64,000 nucleotides of DNA, from the NCBI GenBank assembly GCA_030762935.1, contig CM060897.1, positions 113,642,176 through 113,706,175 of the forward strand. Direction: 5' to 3'. Below are positions 11,166-22,799 of this stretch, one piece after another; the first letter of the stretch is position 1; each line of letters starts with the position of its first letter. Origin of the DNA: Hymenopus coronatus. Its lineage: Eukaryota; Arthropoda; Insecta; Mantodea; Hymenopodidae. The translations under genes and the position numbers were made by a program. The notes beneath the pieces are model-generated. The model was not told the DNA's origin. It was given only the letters and a program-made list of their open reading frames with translations, and did no database searches.

Positions 11166-12424
11166 TAAGGTTTGCTTTAATTGCCTACATTCCCACAGAA
11201 GGAGGATGTGCTAATCTTCCACAATATTAAATTGGTTAAAAAGATTTCAAATATGCTATGCCCTGTGTGTGGTTAGTTTGGTGCTTAATCATTTTTGTGC
11301 ACATTACTTGAAGTATTTTGCAGCAATACATGACAGCAATGGTATAATAAGCAAAAGTAAGTAGTAGAACACATAAAATCCAAATCGCATTTTTACAGTA
11401 CTGTAATGCTAATGCCACCAAATAATAAGGAGCGTAATGTTAACTGTTTTTTTCACACAGGCCGGGTGTAGGAGACATAAGTTGGATGGGTGGACTCAGA
11501 TTAAAAAATCCAATGTCGTGGCCGGGATTTGAACCTCGGATCTTCTGGTCTCTAGCTGGTTACTCTAACCACAGAACTATCACGGCAACATGTCAGCACA
11601 GCATTGGATTCCTAACTGACATTCATATCTCCCGGTAACACACAAGTGATCTCAAATTATTTTGACTTCACTGGCATGCTATTTGTCATGGCATGCCAGG
11701 AAATAGTATGCAAGATAATGCCACACGGAACTGTTTTCTATATGGCGTCATTTCTTGTACAAGAAATATTCCGTCTGTAAAGGCATTTAGACTCCTGTAA
11801 AGAAATTGATATTTATGAATTTCTTATATCTGTAATTCATTTCTTTCAATCTATGTGATTCACTTTTCACTTCTTTTGGAAATATGAATATAGCTGAAGA
11901 AGTAGAGTCTTACATTTTTCAGTTCTATTCTAATGTAAAACCTTATAAAGCAATAAACTTATAATTGGTAAACATACCTTACTTCTGAAGAAAATTAACG
12001 AAGATGAAAGGTTTAAGTGTACATCATTATATTTAATAAGAATTGGGAGATAATTCTTAAAAGACTCAGCGATAAAGCAGGAGAAGAAAAAACTGGTTCT
12101 CATTTCTCATATTGAGTTAACGCGAAAGCCATTAAAGGCTTTAGAAGCCTCAAAAAGGTAAGTATTACCCTTAATTGAAGGCAGAAATCTTATTTCTATT
12201 TCAGAAGCTAAATTAGTTCGCAAATTCTCTTTCCGCTCTGTTTCATTAAAGGCTTTTAATGATGATTTTAGTGGTTTATTTAATGTAAAAATGAAGAGAG
12301 TTGCACACGTAATACTTAAGTACCATTACTACGTTCGCTCTGCTTATCGAAATTAATAATAAGGGATAAAAGTGCATCCCAGGAAAAAAATTGATAAAAA
12401 TTGATGTATTCTATTCTCATTACT
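11166..12424. other. Mostly unassigned DNA
   Basis: Holds one tRNA-derived segment (11455-11592). The rest is AT-rich with no family resemblance that I can see. The 61-codon frame at 11236-11421 has no motif. Confidence 0.4.
11455..11592 (-). mobile_element. SINE-G, tRNA-like head
   Basis: On the minus strand: 'tagttctgtggttagag' (A box) and 'gaggttcaaatcccgg' (box B), followed by a short GC-richer body. A related segment lies at 37118-37225. There is no acceptor stem pairing good enough to call a tRNA gene. Confidence 0.6.
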
Positions 12425-12765
12425 TTATCTGTTCTGCAAACAAACTAATCTTACAAAAGATTATTCTTTTATGCAAATAATGTTAATCAAGATACACATT
12501 ACCAAAAATTATCTTATTACGCACTTACTCGTAAATAGAAGAAAAATAAGGGAATACACTTAGCTAAATGGACAATCAAACCTTTTAAAAACTGCATCTG
12601 TCAATTATTGATGTCTCTTTCCAAGGCCAGAAGTAAAATAAGAGAGACCCGTTTGAGAAAAGTGTTGTGTATTTTAAAATTTAAATCAATAGCAAGGAAT
12701 ATCTTAGTAATGGTTAGATCCACAAAAAAACTGTATATGAACATATTTATTGATTATAAAAGTAC
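12425..12765 (+). repeat. Family H fragment, 5' third
   Basis: Follows the order of the older subgroup: 'ttacaaaagattattctttt', 'tagaagaaaaataaggga', 'gaccc gtttgagaaaag' (with a gap) and 'caatagcaaggaatatc'. The exact 5' terminus is lost. Confidence 0.7.
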
Positions 12766-12936
12766 ATAAAAACCTATTTCGCCAGAAAATATATTGGAGC
12801 TCTAGTTATAATACAAATAAATTATGAATATTATTAAGTAAATTAGTAGCTGGATACAGAAAGAAAACAAAATAAATAATGCATATTATAACAAGTATAC
12901 TATAACGTTTTATGACGTTTTATACTATAAAGTTTT

Positions 12937-13795
12937 ATATTCTCTACACATACCATGTACATAATGTATAGAGTACGTATTATATTGCACCCAAAAATCC
13001 GATACTGAGATTTCATCAGAAATACATATTTTGAGATCCCCGAATCCAAAAAGCATTTTTAGAAAAATATCCATGTGCGTCTCTCTGTCTATCAGTATAT
13101 GTGTTTGTGTTTATGGGCAGCATAGCTCAAACACGAAAATTCCTTTAAACACCAAACTTGGTATTTAACTTCATTATCTTCCAAAGATAGGATCGAAAAT
13201 TTTCAAGAAAATTCCCCCACCCCAACTATCCTTTACGTGGGAAAATTTTAGAAAATGTTAATTTTCTCAAAAATGGTGGTATATTAAAGATATTTTACAA
13301 AACAAATAAAATGTATATCTTGAATTTCCTCTGAAGACATCTTTATTCTGAATGAATTTTGCGAAGTTTTGCATGCCTGGTAAACCGTAAGAGATAGGCA
13401 AAAACGTACTACTCCAAAAATATAGAGCTCGTTAAATCACAATTTATGTTATATGCATTTTTCCCCTGTAGTTGGCCGGTTTTAAGATATTCCTTGTTTT
13501 TGATTTCAGTTTTAAAATACTTAATACTTTTCTCATGCGGGAACTTGTCAATGCCTGTCCACGCAAAGAATCGGATTTCTATACCACAGCAACCACATTT
13601 TAAAACACTTGACTGTCAGTTTAGCCTAGTGTATTCAGTAATTTCCATATACTTGTAAGAAACTAAGTAATAAAACCGTTTGTGCTAATTTTTATCTCAA
13701 TTAGCATGAAGTAGATAGAAGAATAAAATTATTAACAATAATTTGCTACACAGAGATAGAGAAAGTCATGCGAATGGAGCACATCATATTTTTTC
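12937..13795 (-). repeat. Family H copy, full length
   Basis: 3' palindrome 'tctctacacataccatgtac' at 12950; 5' end 'gatagagaaagtcatgcgaa' near 13755. Abuts an inverted partial copy at about 13810. Confidence 0.88.
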
Positions 13796-13809
13796 TGTAG
13801 TAGATTTTA

Positions 13810-14245
13810 GTATATCTCTTACAGATTACTAGTTATGCAAACGTATCCAGAATGAAGAGGACTTCGGTGAGTAATATCAGAAAACTTAGTATATACTTGG
13901 CAAGTTAACATATATCATTCACGGTATTTTAATCAAATTGTTAGCCATTCTTTAGAAAATAAAAAAATTGAAAAGTATTCTTTGTAAGGTGTAATTTGGA
14001 GGGGTGTGTTCTGAAAATCTTTGCGTAACACCATTGGAAGATAGTAAACTTACATACCAAGTTTGGTATTTAACCGACTTTTCGTTTAAAATTATGCTGT
14101 CCACACACTCACACATACCTTATTCTAAAACCACTTCCTTTCAATTCAGGTGTCCTCAAAACTTGAATTTTCGGTAAAATTTCGGAATCAAATTTTTGGT
14201 GAAATAGCTTTTCTGCCAACTATACACAGCTAAAGAAAGATATAC
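13810..14245 (+). repeat. Family H 3' half
   Basis: Begins at 'ctcttacagattactagtta' and reaches a weak 3' end (tatacacagctaaagaaaga). Together with the previous copy it makes an inverted pair separated by about 15 bp. Confidence 0.75.
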
Positions 14246-14261
14246 TATTTTAAATATTACC

Positions 14262-14470
14262 TCCGCGGACGAACGTTCTGCGTGATGACTTCTCCAATGG
14301 AGGTTACGGGTTTGATTTCCGGTTGGGGCCGGGAATTTAAAAAAATAAGATAAAAAATTCCCTATTCCCCACAGAGTCTGTAAGTGTGCTTGTGAGAGTG
14401 AATAGACCAGTGTTTAATAATATAAAAATGTTGCTGTCCATAACCTACAGTTAATGTATGTTGTTTCCCA
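14262..14470 (+). mobile_element. SINE-F
   Basis: A tRNA-like head with box B 'acgggtttgatttccgg' is followed by a body containing 'ccccacagagtctgtaa'. The same body occurs at 37500-37600. The A box is weak. Confidence 0.55.
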
Positions 14471-14532
14471 AGTCAAAAGCTCCCGATAATACCATTGAAG
14501 TTAAACAGGACTACAGAAGTAAACAATAAATA

Positions 14533-15414
14533 AAAAATATGATGTGTTACATTCCCATGTCTTTCTCTAGCTGTTCTATAAGCTTCTTACATAAGATTGT
14601 TCTTCTTTCTGCACCTTGCTAATCGAGGTACTCATTAGCACAATGTTCCTATTACATAGTTCCTTATAAGTAGGAAGAAAATAAGAAAATACACTAGGCT
14701 AAACCGATAGTCAAATGTTTTAAAAGCTGTCGTTATGCGATTTTCATTACAAATTGCTTCTTTTGTTGGCCCGGAGTAGAACAAAAGAAAACGGACACTC
14801 CCGTCAGAGAAAAGTATAGGTATTTCACAACTGAAACTAGTAACATTGAATACCACGAAAATGGTAAGCTCCACGAAAAAAATGCATATGACATAACTTG
14901 TGTATTTTAACAAGACCTACACATTTTGTAAAGTAAGTTTTTGTCTATCTCTTACGGTTTACTAGTTATTCCAAATTAAGCCAAATGCATCCAGATAAAA
15001 CAGGTCTTTAGAAGCTATTCCAGAAAATTCAAGATATACATTTTATTTGTCAGGTAAATGTCTTTAATGTACGGTATTTTAATCAAAATCTTTAGATCTA
15101 TTTTTAAGAAAATCATAAATTTTGAAAAATTTCCATGTAAAGGGTAGTTTGGGGTGTTGGGATTTTTCTCAAAATCTTCGTGTCGCATCCCTGGAAGATA
15201 CTGAACTTAAATACCAAGTTTGGTATTTTAGGTACTTTTCGTTTTTGAGTTATCGTGTTCACAGACACACGGACCTTTTTCTGAAAATACTTTTTTTGGA
15301 TACGGGGGGAGTCCTAAAACATGTATTTCTAGTGAAATCTCGGTATCGAATTTTTGGTGGAATTCAATACTTCTCTATCCCTATGTACATTGTACATACG
15401 GGGCTAGAGAAAGT
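14533..15414 (+). repeat. Family H copy, full length
   Basis: 5' end 'aaaaaatatgatgtgttac'; 3' end 'ctatgtacattgtacatacg' then 'gctagagaaagta'. The internal palindrome (taccaagtttggtatttta) is intact near 15212. Confidence 0.92.
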
Positions 15415-15597
15415 ATGAATGAAATATGTGAGTACAACCATCAGCTGCTCTTCAGAAACTCTCTTCGTAGGGACATTAGACGAAGACTTTTCCTCGAATG
15501 CTGATTTGGATAATTCAATGCCTTCTTATTCACTGCCATACCAGGCTCATCACTAGAGCGAGCGGTTTTTTTTCCAGAACGAGTATAGAAACTTATC

Positions 15598-16085
15598 GGT
15601 CGCGCCGTGGCCGAGTGGTTAAACCACTCGCCTGTCACCAAGGCGGCTCAGGTTCGATCCCAAGTGTCGCCCTCCGAGGTGTAATGGCTACCATGCTAAA
15701 TTTATATACCCAAAGTCGCAGGTTAAAACCCAGCGGAGGACGATGGATTTTTTCGGGCGTAAAAATCTTTAGTATGGCTTCCATCGGAAGGGAAGTAAAA
15801 CCGTGGGTCCCGTGTCGTATATTTACGGCACGTAAAAAGAATCTCAAGCCTGATAAAGAGGTCTCTGAGTAAAATGAAGTGGTATTTCACGCCCAGTATA
15901 GAATGGGACGCTGAGAACTACAGCAGTTAAAGATCGTCCATAAATAAAAGGCCATTTCATTTCTTTTCGATCCCAAGTGACCGCATGTGGGATTTGTGGT
16001 GGATAAAACGGCAGGCTTTCTCCGGGTTTTCTGATTTCTCCGCCATCGCATTCCACCGTGCACCATCCGTGTATTATTTAGAATC
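15598..16085 (+). mobile_element. SINE-B, split by a SINE-D insertion
   Basis: The head is 'cgccgtggccgagtggttaa' with box B 'ggttcgatccc', resembling serine/leucine-type tRNA heads. It is interrupted after 'ttcgatcccaagtg' and resumes at 15966 with the same 14 bases, then 'gaccgcatgtgggatttgtg' and 'ctccgccatcgcattccacc'. Confidence 0.85.
15667..15965 (+). mobile_element. SINE-D, 299 bp, inside SINE-B
   Basis: tRNA-like head 'gtgtaatggctaccatgct' with box B 'gcaggttaaaaccc'. The body contains 'atggcttccatcggaaggga' and ends near 'aaagatcgtccataaataaa'. The exact 14-bp duplication (15653-15666 and 15966-15979) sets both boundaries. Other copies lie at 40197-40390 (minus) and 60925-61115 (plus). 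Confidence 0.9.
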
Positions 16086-16533
16086 ATCACCTGTGGTACA
16101 AAAACAAACTTATAGATTAACATTGCCTGGAACTCGCACTCTGACTGCAAATTTTGTAGAGTTTTGGAAGGCATATTTTGGTATTGGAACACGAGGAGCT
16201 AAACTACTAAACTAAAAATATATGTTCAGCTTATGTGTATACAAATAAACGGACTAATATTTTTAATGTTGACCATAATATTATATGTACTATCCAGGAT
16301 TATAAATAATAGCCGCGCATTATGTATCTATTTTCATGGCATTTTCCTCCTTGTATATTTCTCACTGACATCCTAAAAATATTCGTCTGTTCGTCTAATA
16401 ATTTCTAATATCACAAATCATCATTTCGCACAAATCACTAAAAAATTGTCGCTGGTCACTAACATCTGCGTCCAACGTTTCTGCTGCTTGAAAATCTTCG
16501 AACGTTCAATATGCTTTCTACTGTCACAACATA
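16086..16533. other. Unassigned AT-rich DNA
   Basis: No matching repeat or plausible ORF noticed between the SINE-B tail and the next family H copy. Confidence 0.4.
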
Positions 16534-17010
16534 TGTTTACTTTCTCTACACGTGCTATGCATACCGTAGTTAGAGAAGGTTTTGCATTACACCCAAAATT
16601 CGATGGCGAAATTTCACCAAAAATATAAGTCCTGAAGTCACTGAATCAAAAAGGGGGGAATTTCTAGAATAAGGTTTGTGTACATGAGTGTGCGTGAGCC
16701 CGTTAAACAGCAAAGGGCCATTAAACACCAACTTTTGTATTAAGTTTAATATCCTCTAAAGATGTGACACGAAACTTTTCAATAAAATTCCCCCACCTCA
16801 AACTACATTTTACATGCAATATATTTTTTAAATTTTTGATTTTCTCAAAACGGTTCTAGTGATTTTGATTAAAATGCTGTATGTAAAATATGTTTACTGG
16901 CAAATAAAATTAATTTCTTGAGTTTTTTCCGGAAATAGCTTCTAAAGACCTGTTAATTGGATGGATTTGGCTTAATTGGTAAATCGAAAGAGCTGGACAA
17001 AATTGTATAC
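16534..17010 (-). repeat. Family H 3' half
   Basis: Starts with the 3' end 'tttactttctctacacgtgc' and breaks off at about 17010 after 'gtaaatcgaaagagctggac'. Plus-oriented family sequence follows immediately. Confidence 0.8.
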
Positions 17011-17533
17011 TATTCGCTTCTCTTTTTCAGACCTGGAGATAAACGAATGACGTATTCTCGTTTCAGAATTTTAGCGTTGAAACCAACAAGAGGCAATATT
17101 TAGAAAATGGTTAGTCCACAAAAAATGTTATAGGTATGACAAACTATATGTTTTAAAAAGATGTACATTTTTGTTATGGTATTTTTGGTAGTGTTTAACA
17201 CCCGCTTTAACTACTGATGGCACCGCAGGCGGTGACACTGGTGATACATGAATGATGGAGCACCGGTGGAATGCGATGGCGGGGGAAACCGGAGTACCCG
17301 GAGAAAACCCACCCCAGCGCCGCTTTGTTCACCACAAATCTCACACGCGGTCGCTTGGGATCAAACCCCGGCCATCTAGGTGAGAGGCAAGTGATCTAAC
17401 CACACGGCCACGGCGCGGCCTCCACCAGCTATGCAAAAGCTCATTCACAATGAAAAGGATTTCAGAGGCTATTCCCAGAAAATTCAATACATATATTTCG
17501 TTTGTCATATAAATATTCGAAACATATGGTACA
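17011..17533 (+). repeat. Family H middle segment with nested SINE-B
   Basis: Recognisable by 'aaaccaacaagaggcaatat' and, after the SINE, 'ccaccagctatgcaaaagct' and 'aggctattcccagaaaattc'. Neither terminus is present. Confidence 0.7.
17181..17420 (-). mobile_element. SINE-B, full length
   Basis: The best copy of SINE-B in the window. Minus-strand order: head 'ggccgtgtggttagatcact', box B 'ggggtttgatccc', central 'tttctccgggtactccggtt', then 'gcattccaccggtgctcc' and a tail ending 'cactaccaaaaat'. I could not find a clean target duplication. Confidence 0.85.
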
Positions 17534-17734
17534 TTAAGGCAACACCAAAATGATAAAACTGATTTTCTAAAACACCAAACTGAGGCTGTTATTTGTTGTA
17601 CATGCATAACAGGAACAAAAGAAATGTTCATATAATGCTTCATTCGAATATTTATTTTCATCTGAATATATTAATTTATTTGTTGTAAATAGCACAATTG
17701 CCCAGAATTTTAAGGAGAAAAGAAACAAAGAAAC

Positions 17735-18070
17735 GCAAATAAAATTCTATAGGACTGTACTGACTCTTCTATATGAATGTTAAATAATGACCTTCAGAGT
17801 CAGCAAACATAAAGTTTCACATAACAGAAAAATGATGTACAAAATTGGATAGATATGGAAATGATGATATAACGAATGAATTATACCTACTCCCAAATTA
17901 TTATAGATAAAATAAGGAAATACAGAAATCATTGGAGGAAGAATAAACAAGGAACAATTCCCCCCCCCCCCAAAAAAAAAATTGGATTATAAGCCAAAAG
18001 GGAGAAGAGATGTCGGTCGACCAAGAGAAAGGTGGAAAGTTGAGGATTCTCCTGCTTCGTGACCAGATGA
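17735..18070 (+). mobile_element. Non-LTR retrotransposon C-terminal remnant
   Basis: Translation begins TQIKFYRTVLTLLYE, which matches the 'K..LY.TV..P.LLYGSE' region of endonuclease-RT proteins. It ends with KPKGRRDVGRPRERWK, the arginine-rich 'GRR..GRPR.RW' signature near the C-terminus of RTE-like and related insect LINEs. Multiple stops lie between. A poly-C/poly-A run (about 17960-17980) interrupts it. Confidence 0.7.
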
Positions 18071-19018
18071 AGAAGTAGTAATAATCAAAACTTGTCTTCT
18101 CCTATAGATACTGAACTACATGCACCAATTATATAAAATTAATTCCTTAATATCTTTGTAGCAACATTTCTGGTTTACATTTTTGTCGCGGGAAGTCGGT
18201 ATCTCGTACCAGCAGTGTCCTCAGAGCCGTCGTTAAAGAATATTCCGCTCCTAATATCTTAATTAAAATTATCTCAGGGGTTAGTGGGTGAGGCTAATAC
18301 ACGGCATTTTCCCTTACGACTTGAATTTATTGTATACCAGATTTAACGGGCGGCTAGCTTGTTTCCTTACAAATGTGTTATGAATGAATACCATCCCACC
18401 ACTTAAAGTATTAATCAGAAGCCTAATCTAACCATCTGCACATGGCTCCCTCATCGCTTAAGCACATGGACGTGCGCGCAACACAAGATGAAGACTGAGT
18501 TAATTAATAGAGTAACCACATAAGAGATCTACCTTGCCTTATATATTGATCCTGGGTGACGCCAACTTTCGCGCCATTAAATATAACAGTATCTCTTATT
18601 GATTCTTAGTTAGCATCACCTCACAAGTTATGAGAATAAATTGTGCCAAGTTTTGATGTCATAGCGTGCACCTGATAGTTTGGAAAATCCCAGTGATTCA
18701 TTCATTTTGATTTTATAATTGCTTTATCGCTTTATCCAATTCCCTGTGCTACTTGGAAGACACCATTCCTGTCTCACCTCTTTCTATGTCTGTTCTTTTT
18801 ATTATACATCCTTTAGCCTAAATCCTGTGTTCATCAGCAGGTGTTGGTTGGTGAACTGTTACCTAAGTTACAACAACTTGCACTTATGCATATTTCTACC
18901 CTTAAATATTCTACATTTTACATCTCTAACTATTTTACATTAACTTCTATAATCTTATAATATTATGTACAATTTCCCTTTTTATATGTTTTGTGAGCAT
19001 ATGGTATGTGCACCTACA
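18071..19018. other. Unassigned, closer to average GC
   Basis: 18180-18600 is less AT-rich than its neighbours (for example 'acatggacgtgcgcgcaaca'). A 74-codon frame at 18719-18943 is hydrophobic but has no motif. I recognise no element; a remnant LTR or retroposon 3' part is possible. Confidence 0.35.
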
Positions 19019-19808
19019 TTTTTACTATACGCATTATGTACATAGTGTATAGAGAATGTATTGCACTCCACCAAAAAATTCGATACCGAGATTTCACCGG
19101 AAATATGTTTTAGGGTCCCCTGTATCCAAAAAAAGTATTTTCAGAAAAAAGTCCGTGTGTGTCCGTGTGTCAGTGTGTCCGTGTGCCTGTGAACACGATA
19201 ACTCAAAAACGAAAAGTCGGTAAAATACCAAACTTGGTATTTAACTTTAGTATCTTCCGGGGATGCGACACGAAGATTTTGAGAAAAATCCCCCCTCCAA
19301 ACTACCCTTTACATGGAAATTTTTTCGAAAATTTTGATTTTCTAAAAATGGCTGTAACGATTTTTAATTAAAGTATATTAAAGATATTTACCTGACAAAC
19401 TGTATATTTTGAATTTTCTGGGAATAGCCTCTGAAGACTACTTTTTCTGAGTGCACATTAAAACATACCGTTTATGTTGTATACATTTTTTCGTGGAGTT
19501 GATTGTTTTTGAGATATTCCTCCTTTTTGGTTTAAGCTATAAAAACTTATATTTTTCTCATACAGGACTTTATGAACTCGTGTCCATACAAACAAAGAAA
19601 CTTCAGTCACATAGCAACCAGCTTTTGACTATCACTTTAACCTATGGTACTCCCTTATTTCGCTTCTACTTCAAGGAAGCAAGAAAAAGACTATTTGTGC
19701 TAATTTTTTCTCAATTAGCAGGAAGTAAATAGAAACATAAGCTTTTTAAAAATAATTTATTGCAGAGATATAGAGAAAGTCATGTGAATGGAGTGCATCA
19801 GATTTTTC
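19019..19808 (-). repeat. Family H copy, young, short internal deletion
   Basis: 3' palindrome at 19022-19055 and 5' end 'agtcatgtgaatggagtgca'. It contains the cleanest internal palindrome (19223-19242, arms AAATACCAA/TTGGTATTT). About 70 bp present in sister copies is missing near 19440-19455. Confidence 0.92.
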
Positions 19809-19835
19809 TATAGAGGATTGTCTTTTTCTAAATGC

Positions 19836-20080
19836 CAGATGACCAACTGCCCCATAGACATTTGCAGATATCCCTTTCTGTATTAGACGAGTTTCAGGAC
19901 TCAGGATTTCTTCAGGATTTCAAGAATCCGCCAGTGGCGAATCAACCTGAATAATTTTCTTTTAATCTCTATTGCTTATCAGCGGAGACGGTGGCTTGTT
20001 CGGCTTATTGAAATGACTAAACGAAGATTGTTTAGCCAATCACTCATCTATCGGTTTAAACTTTAAATGCCCCATTTTTA
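19836..20080 (+). repeat. R2 repeat, diverged copy
   Basis: Starts with 'cagatgaccaactgcccca', similar to the terminal repeat of the copies at 29163 and 30749. 'gcagatatccctttctg' and 'actaaacgaagattgttta' are shared internal blocks. The right terminal repeat is not recognisable. Confidence 0.6.
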
Positions 20081-20612
20081 ATATACAAAGGGATAGAGTC
20101 CATTGCGCCCGATTTGTGGAAGACTTGACCCACCGAGGCATCGACTCACCTAATGTGTGGAAATCCACCAGCTAGGAACTAGACAACATGAGAATTTGCA
20201 AAACTGTTCCTAACGCAGATGTGTACAGAACTATATGGCTTATTTCTCCAGTAGCAATCTAATGGCACAAATTATGAATTTCTGCAAACATGGTTTGCCA
20301 TGGGGTGCCATTATTTTGTGTTCACAGAGACAATCAAGAACGCCGTCTCCTTCAAAAGCTGTTGAGAAAAGAGCGACTTCACTCAGCCAAATTATCGTCT
20401 CCCCTGGCGAAACGGTGCGCGGCACAGATTGCCTGCCTCGATATGTGACAAGGAGCGGGAATCTATGTCGTGCTTACAGGTAGCTTGCGAGTAATGTTTC
20501 ATTCTTGTATTCTGTGCAGAAAAGGAACAGCCCTGTCCCTAAGCTCTAACGACAGCTATCACCACCAGATTCCCAGTGCAGTTGTTCCTACCGCTGGGAA
20601 TGGGGCATCACC
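20081..20612. other. Unassigned, near-balanced GC segment
   Basis: Higher GC than the neighbouring repeats, with 60-80-codon frames on both strands (20235-20483 plus, 20240-20425 minus) that show no family motif. It may be non-repetitive host DNA or part of an element not otherwise present here. Confidence 0.35.
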
Positions 20613-20613
20613 A

Positions 20614-21325
20614 CAAGGGACAGATGGCGACTGAAAGTCATGAGCAACACTGTTTTACAATCTTAATATTTATTTTTAAGCCAAACCAAATACATCGTCA
20701 TAATCTACAGACTTTCTTTCACTTTTCGACATAGTCTCCATTGTTTTGCACACATTTTTCCCATCGTTCTACAAGTTTGAAAATGCCCTTGTGATAGAAC
20801 TCCGTTCCAGGTGCCCGCAGACCCTGACGCACTGCTTTCCGAATATCCTCCAGCGTCCCGTAGCGTTGGCCACGCATCTCCTCCTTCACAGAACCGAAAA
20901 GATGGTAGTCGGAGGGTGCCAAGTCGAGACTGTAGGGAGGATGTGGAAGAGTTTCCCACCCTAATGCCCTGATCTTATCCATAGTGGCACGGGCAGTATG
21001 CGGACGCGCATTATCCTATTGAAGGATGATCCTCTTTACAGGGCGTTTATCACACAAAGCCCGACGGAGCTTCAGAAGTGTCTTGATGTAGCGGGCATTT
21101 CCTTCTTTCACATGGAATTTATTGACAGCACGCTGTCGAAACGAAACATCAATGTCAGCCATTTTTCAAACACCGTCTGTGGTCACGTGATAGAAGCTAA
21201 TGACGTCACAATATGTCAGCATGTGGCTTAAAGTCTGTAGATTACGATCCTGCAATTTGTTTCGTTACATTGTTGAAATTTAAATTTTTACAATGGGTTG
21301 CTCGTGACTTTCAGTATGCCCCTCG
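20614..21325 (-). mobile_element. Internally deleted mariner (DD34D) with terminal repeats
   Basis: A 712-bp element with matching ends: 'actgaaagtcatgagcaac' on the left and the inverse of 'gttgctcgtgactttcagt' on the right, with TA next to the right end. One minus-strand frame (21162 to 20719) starts MADIDVSFRQRAVNKFHVKE, a mariner-type HTH start. It runs without a frameshift into DNARPHTA and YSLDLAPSDYHLF, which hold the last two catalytic aspartates exactly 34 residues apart. A single TAG lies just before the first of these. About 200 residues, including the first catalytic Asp, are missing relative to a ~345-residue transposase. Confidence 0.88.
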
Positions 21326-21327
21326 TA

Positions 21328-21549
21328 GCACCAGCATAACTCAGTGAAGTTACCATGGTTGTCTGAGCCAATTTTTGTTCAAGTTTATGTCCTTGTATTT
21401 TATTCTAATAACGTTGTAAGTTCATCTATAAATAGAAATAAAAAAATAAGCCTAAAAAAAGGATGACCAAAATTAAAATTCCAACGACATTTTAGCAAAC
21501 GTTTTGCAAACTTTGTGAAAAAGTGTCAGATCTCTACCCCTATTTTTTT
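21328..21549. other. Unassigned AT-rich DNA
   Basis: Short gap between the mariner and SINE-A. Nothing recognised. Confidence 0.4.
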
Positions 21550-21775
21550 TTTTGTAGCTTAACGTCCTTTAATCTGGTTGGTCATATCGGACGATGAATG
21601 ACATTGGTGAAATGAAGCTCAAATGAGCATACATTAAGTTACTCTCAGGCTTAGGGAAAAACCCGACAAAAAACCTTATCCCGGTAACTCACACTAAACA
21701 AGTTTCGAACTCTCGAAGTGTTGAATGAGAAAAAGATACGCTACCACCACATTACCTTGGCGGGCTGCTCTGTCT
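21550..21775 (-). mobile_element. SINE-A
   Basis: Minus orientation: poly-T (the 3' A tail) at the left, then 'aacgtcctttaatctggttg' and 'catatcggacgatgaatga'. The tRNA-like head is at the right ('ggtggtagcgt' with box B 'gagttcgaaac'). It matches 29354-29600 and 58786-59014. Confidence 0.8.
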
Positions 21776-21881
21776 TTGTGGGATTGTTAATATGAGCAAA
21801 TAACAAAAAATAAAAATATTAACTGGAGAAAAATAGCTATAAAATGTGACGTAGATGACAATTTCACCACCGCAATGCTTT

Positions 21882-22745
21882 AAAAATCTAATGTGTTCCA
21901 TTTACATGACTTTCTCTACATCTCTGCTACAAATTCTTGTTAGAAAGCTTACGCTTCTATTTACTTCATGCTAATTGAGACAAAATTAAAAGAAATCGTC
22001 TTATTACCTACTTCCTTGTAAGTAGAAGCGAAATAAGGGAGCATCATAGGTTAAATGATAACCAAAAGATGGTTACTATGTGACTGATGTTCCTGTGTTT
22101 GTATGGACAGGAATTGTTGAATTCCTGTATGAGAAAAGTATGTTTTTTTAAAGCTGATACCAAAACCAAGGAGTATTTAAAAAAACGATCAACTCCACGA
22201 AAAAAATGTAAATAAGATAAGTTGTGTGTGTTAAGGTGCTCTACATTTTTGTATTGGAAGTTTTTGTCCATCTCTTACGATTTAGCAGTTATGCTAAATT
22301 CCGTAAAACTCGTCCAGAATAAAGACTATTCCCAGAAAATTCAAGATATACATTTTATTTGTCAGGTAAATATCTTTAATATACGAAATTTTAATTAAAA
22401 TCTTTAGAGCCATTTTGGAGAAAATCAAAATTACCGAAAAAATTTCCAAATAAAGGGTAGTTTGGGTTGGGGGGATTTTTCTCAAAATCTTCGTTTCGCA
22501 TCTCTGGAAGATACTAAACTTAAATACCAACTTTGGTATCTTACCGACTTTTCGTTTTTGAGCTATCGTTTTCACAGTCACACGGAAATACATACACACG
22601 GACCGTTTTCCGAAAATGTTTTTTTTAGATAAAGGGGACCATAAAACATATATGTTTTCGGTGAAATCTCGGTATCGAATTTTTGAGTGGAGTGCAAAAC
22701 CTTCTCTATACACTATGTACATAGTGCGTATAGAGAGAGTAAAAA
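21882..22745 (+). repeat. Family H copy, full length, young
   Basis: 5' end 'aaaaatctaatgtgttccat'; near-perfect 3' palindrome 'tatacactatgtacatagtg'. It carries the recurrent antisense frame, open here for 161 codons (22779 to 22294) because its ATG lies just outside the element. Confidence 0.93.
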
Positions 22746-22799
22746 CGGCATCCAAAATGAGCATTAAAAGTATACACATTTTAAATTTATTTTTTTAAA

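Noticed and set aside
18180..18600. Possible solo LTR
   Set aside because: No matching second copy, no clear TG...CA ends and no duplication seen, so left unassigned.
22294..22779. 161-codon frame as a host gene
   Set aside because: It lies antisense in a family H copy, starts in flanking DNA and recurs in other copies with different starts. Kept only as a question about the repeat.
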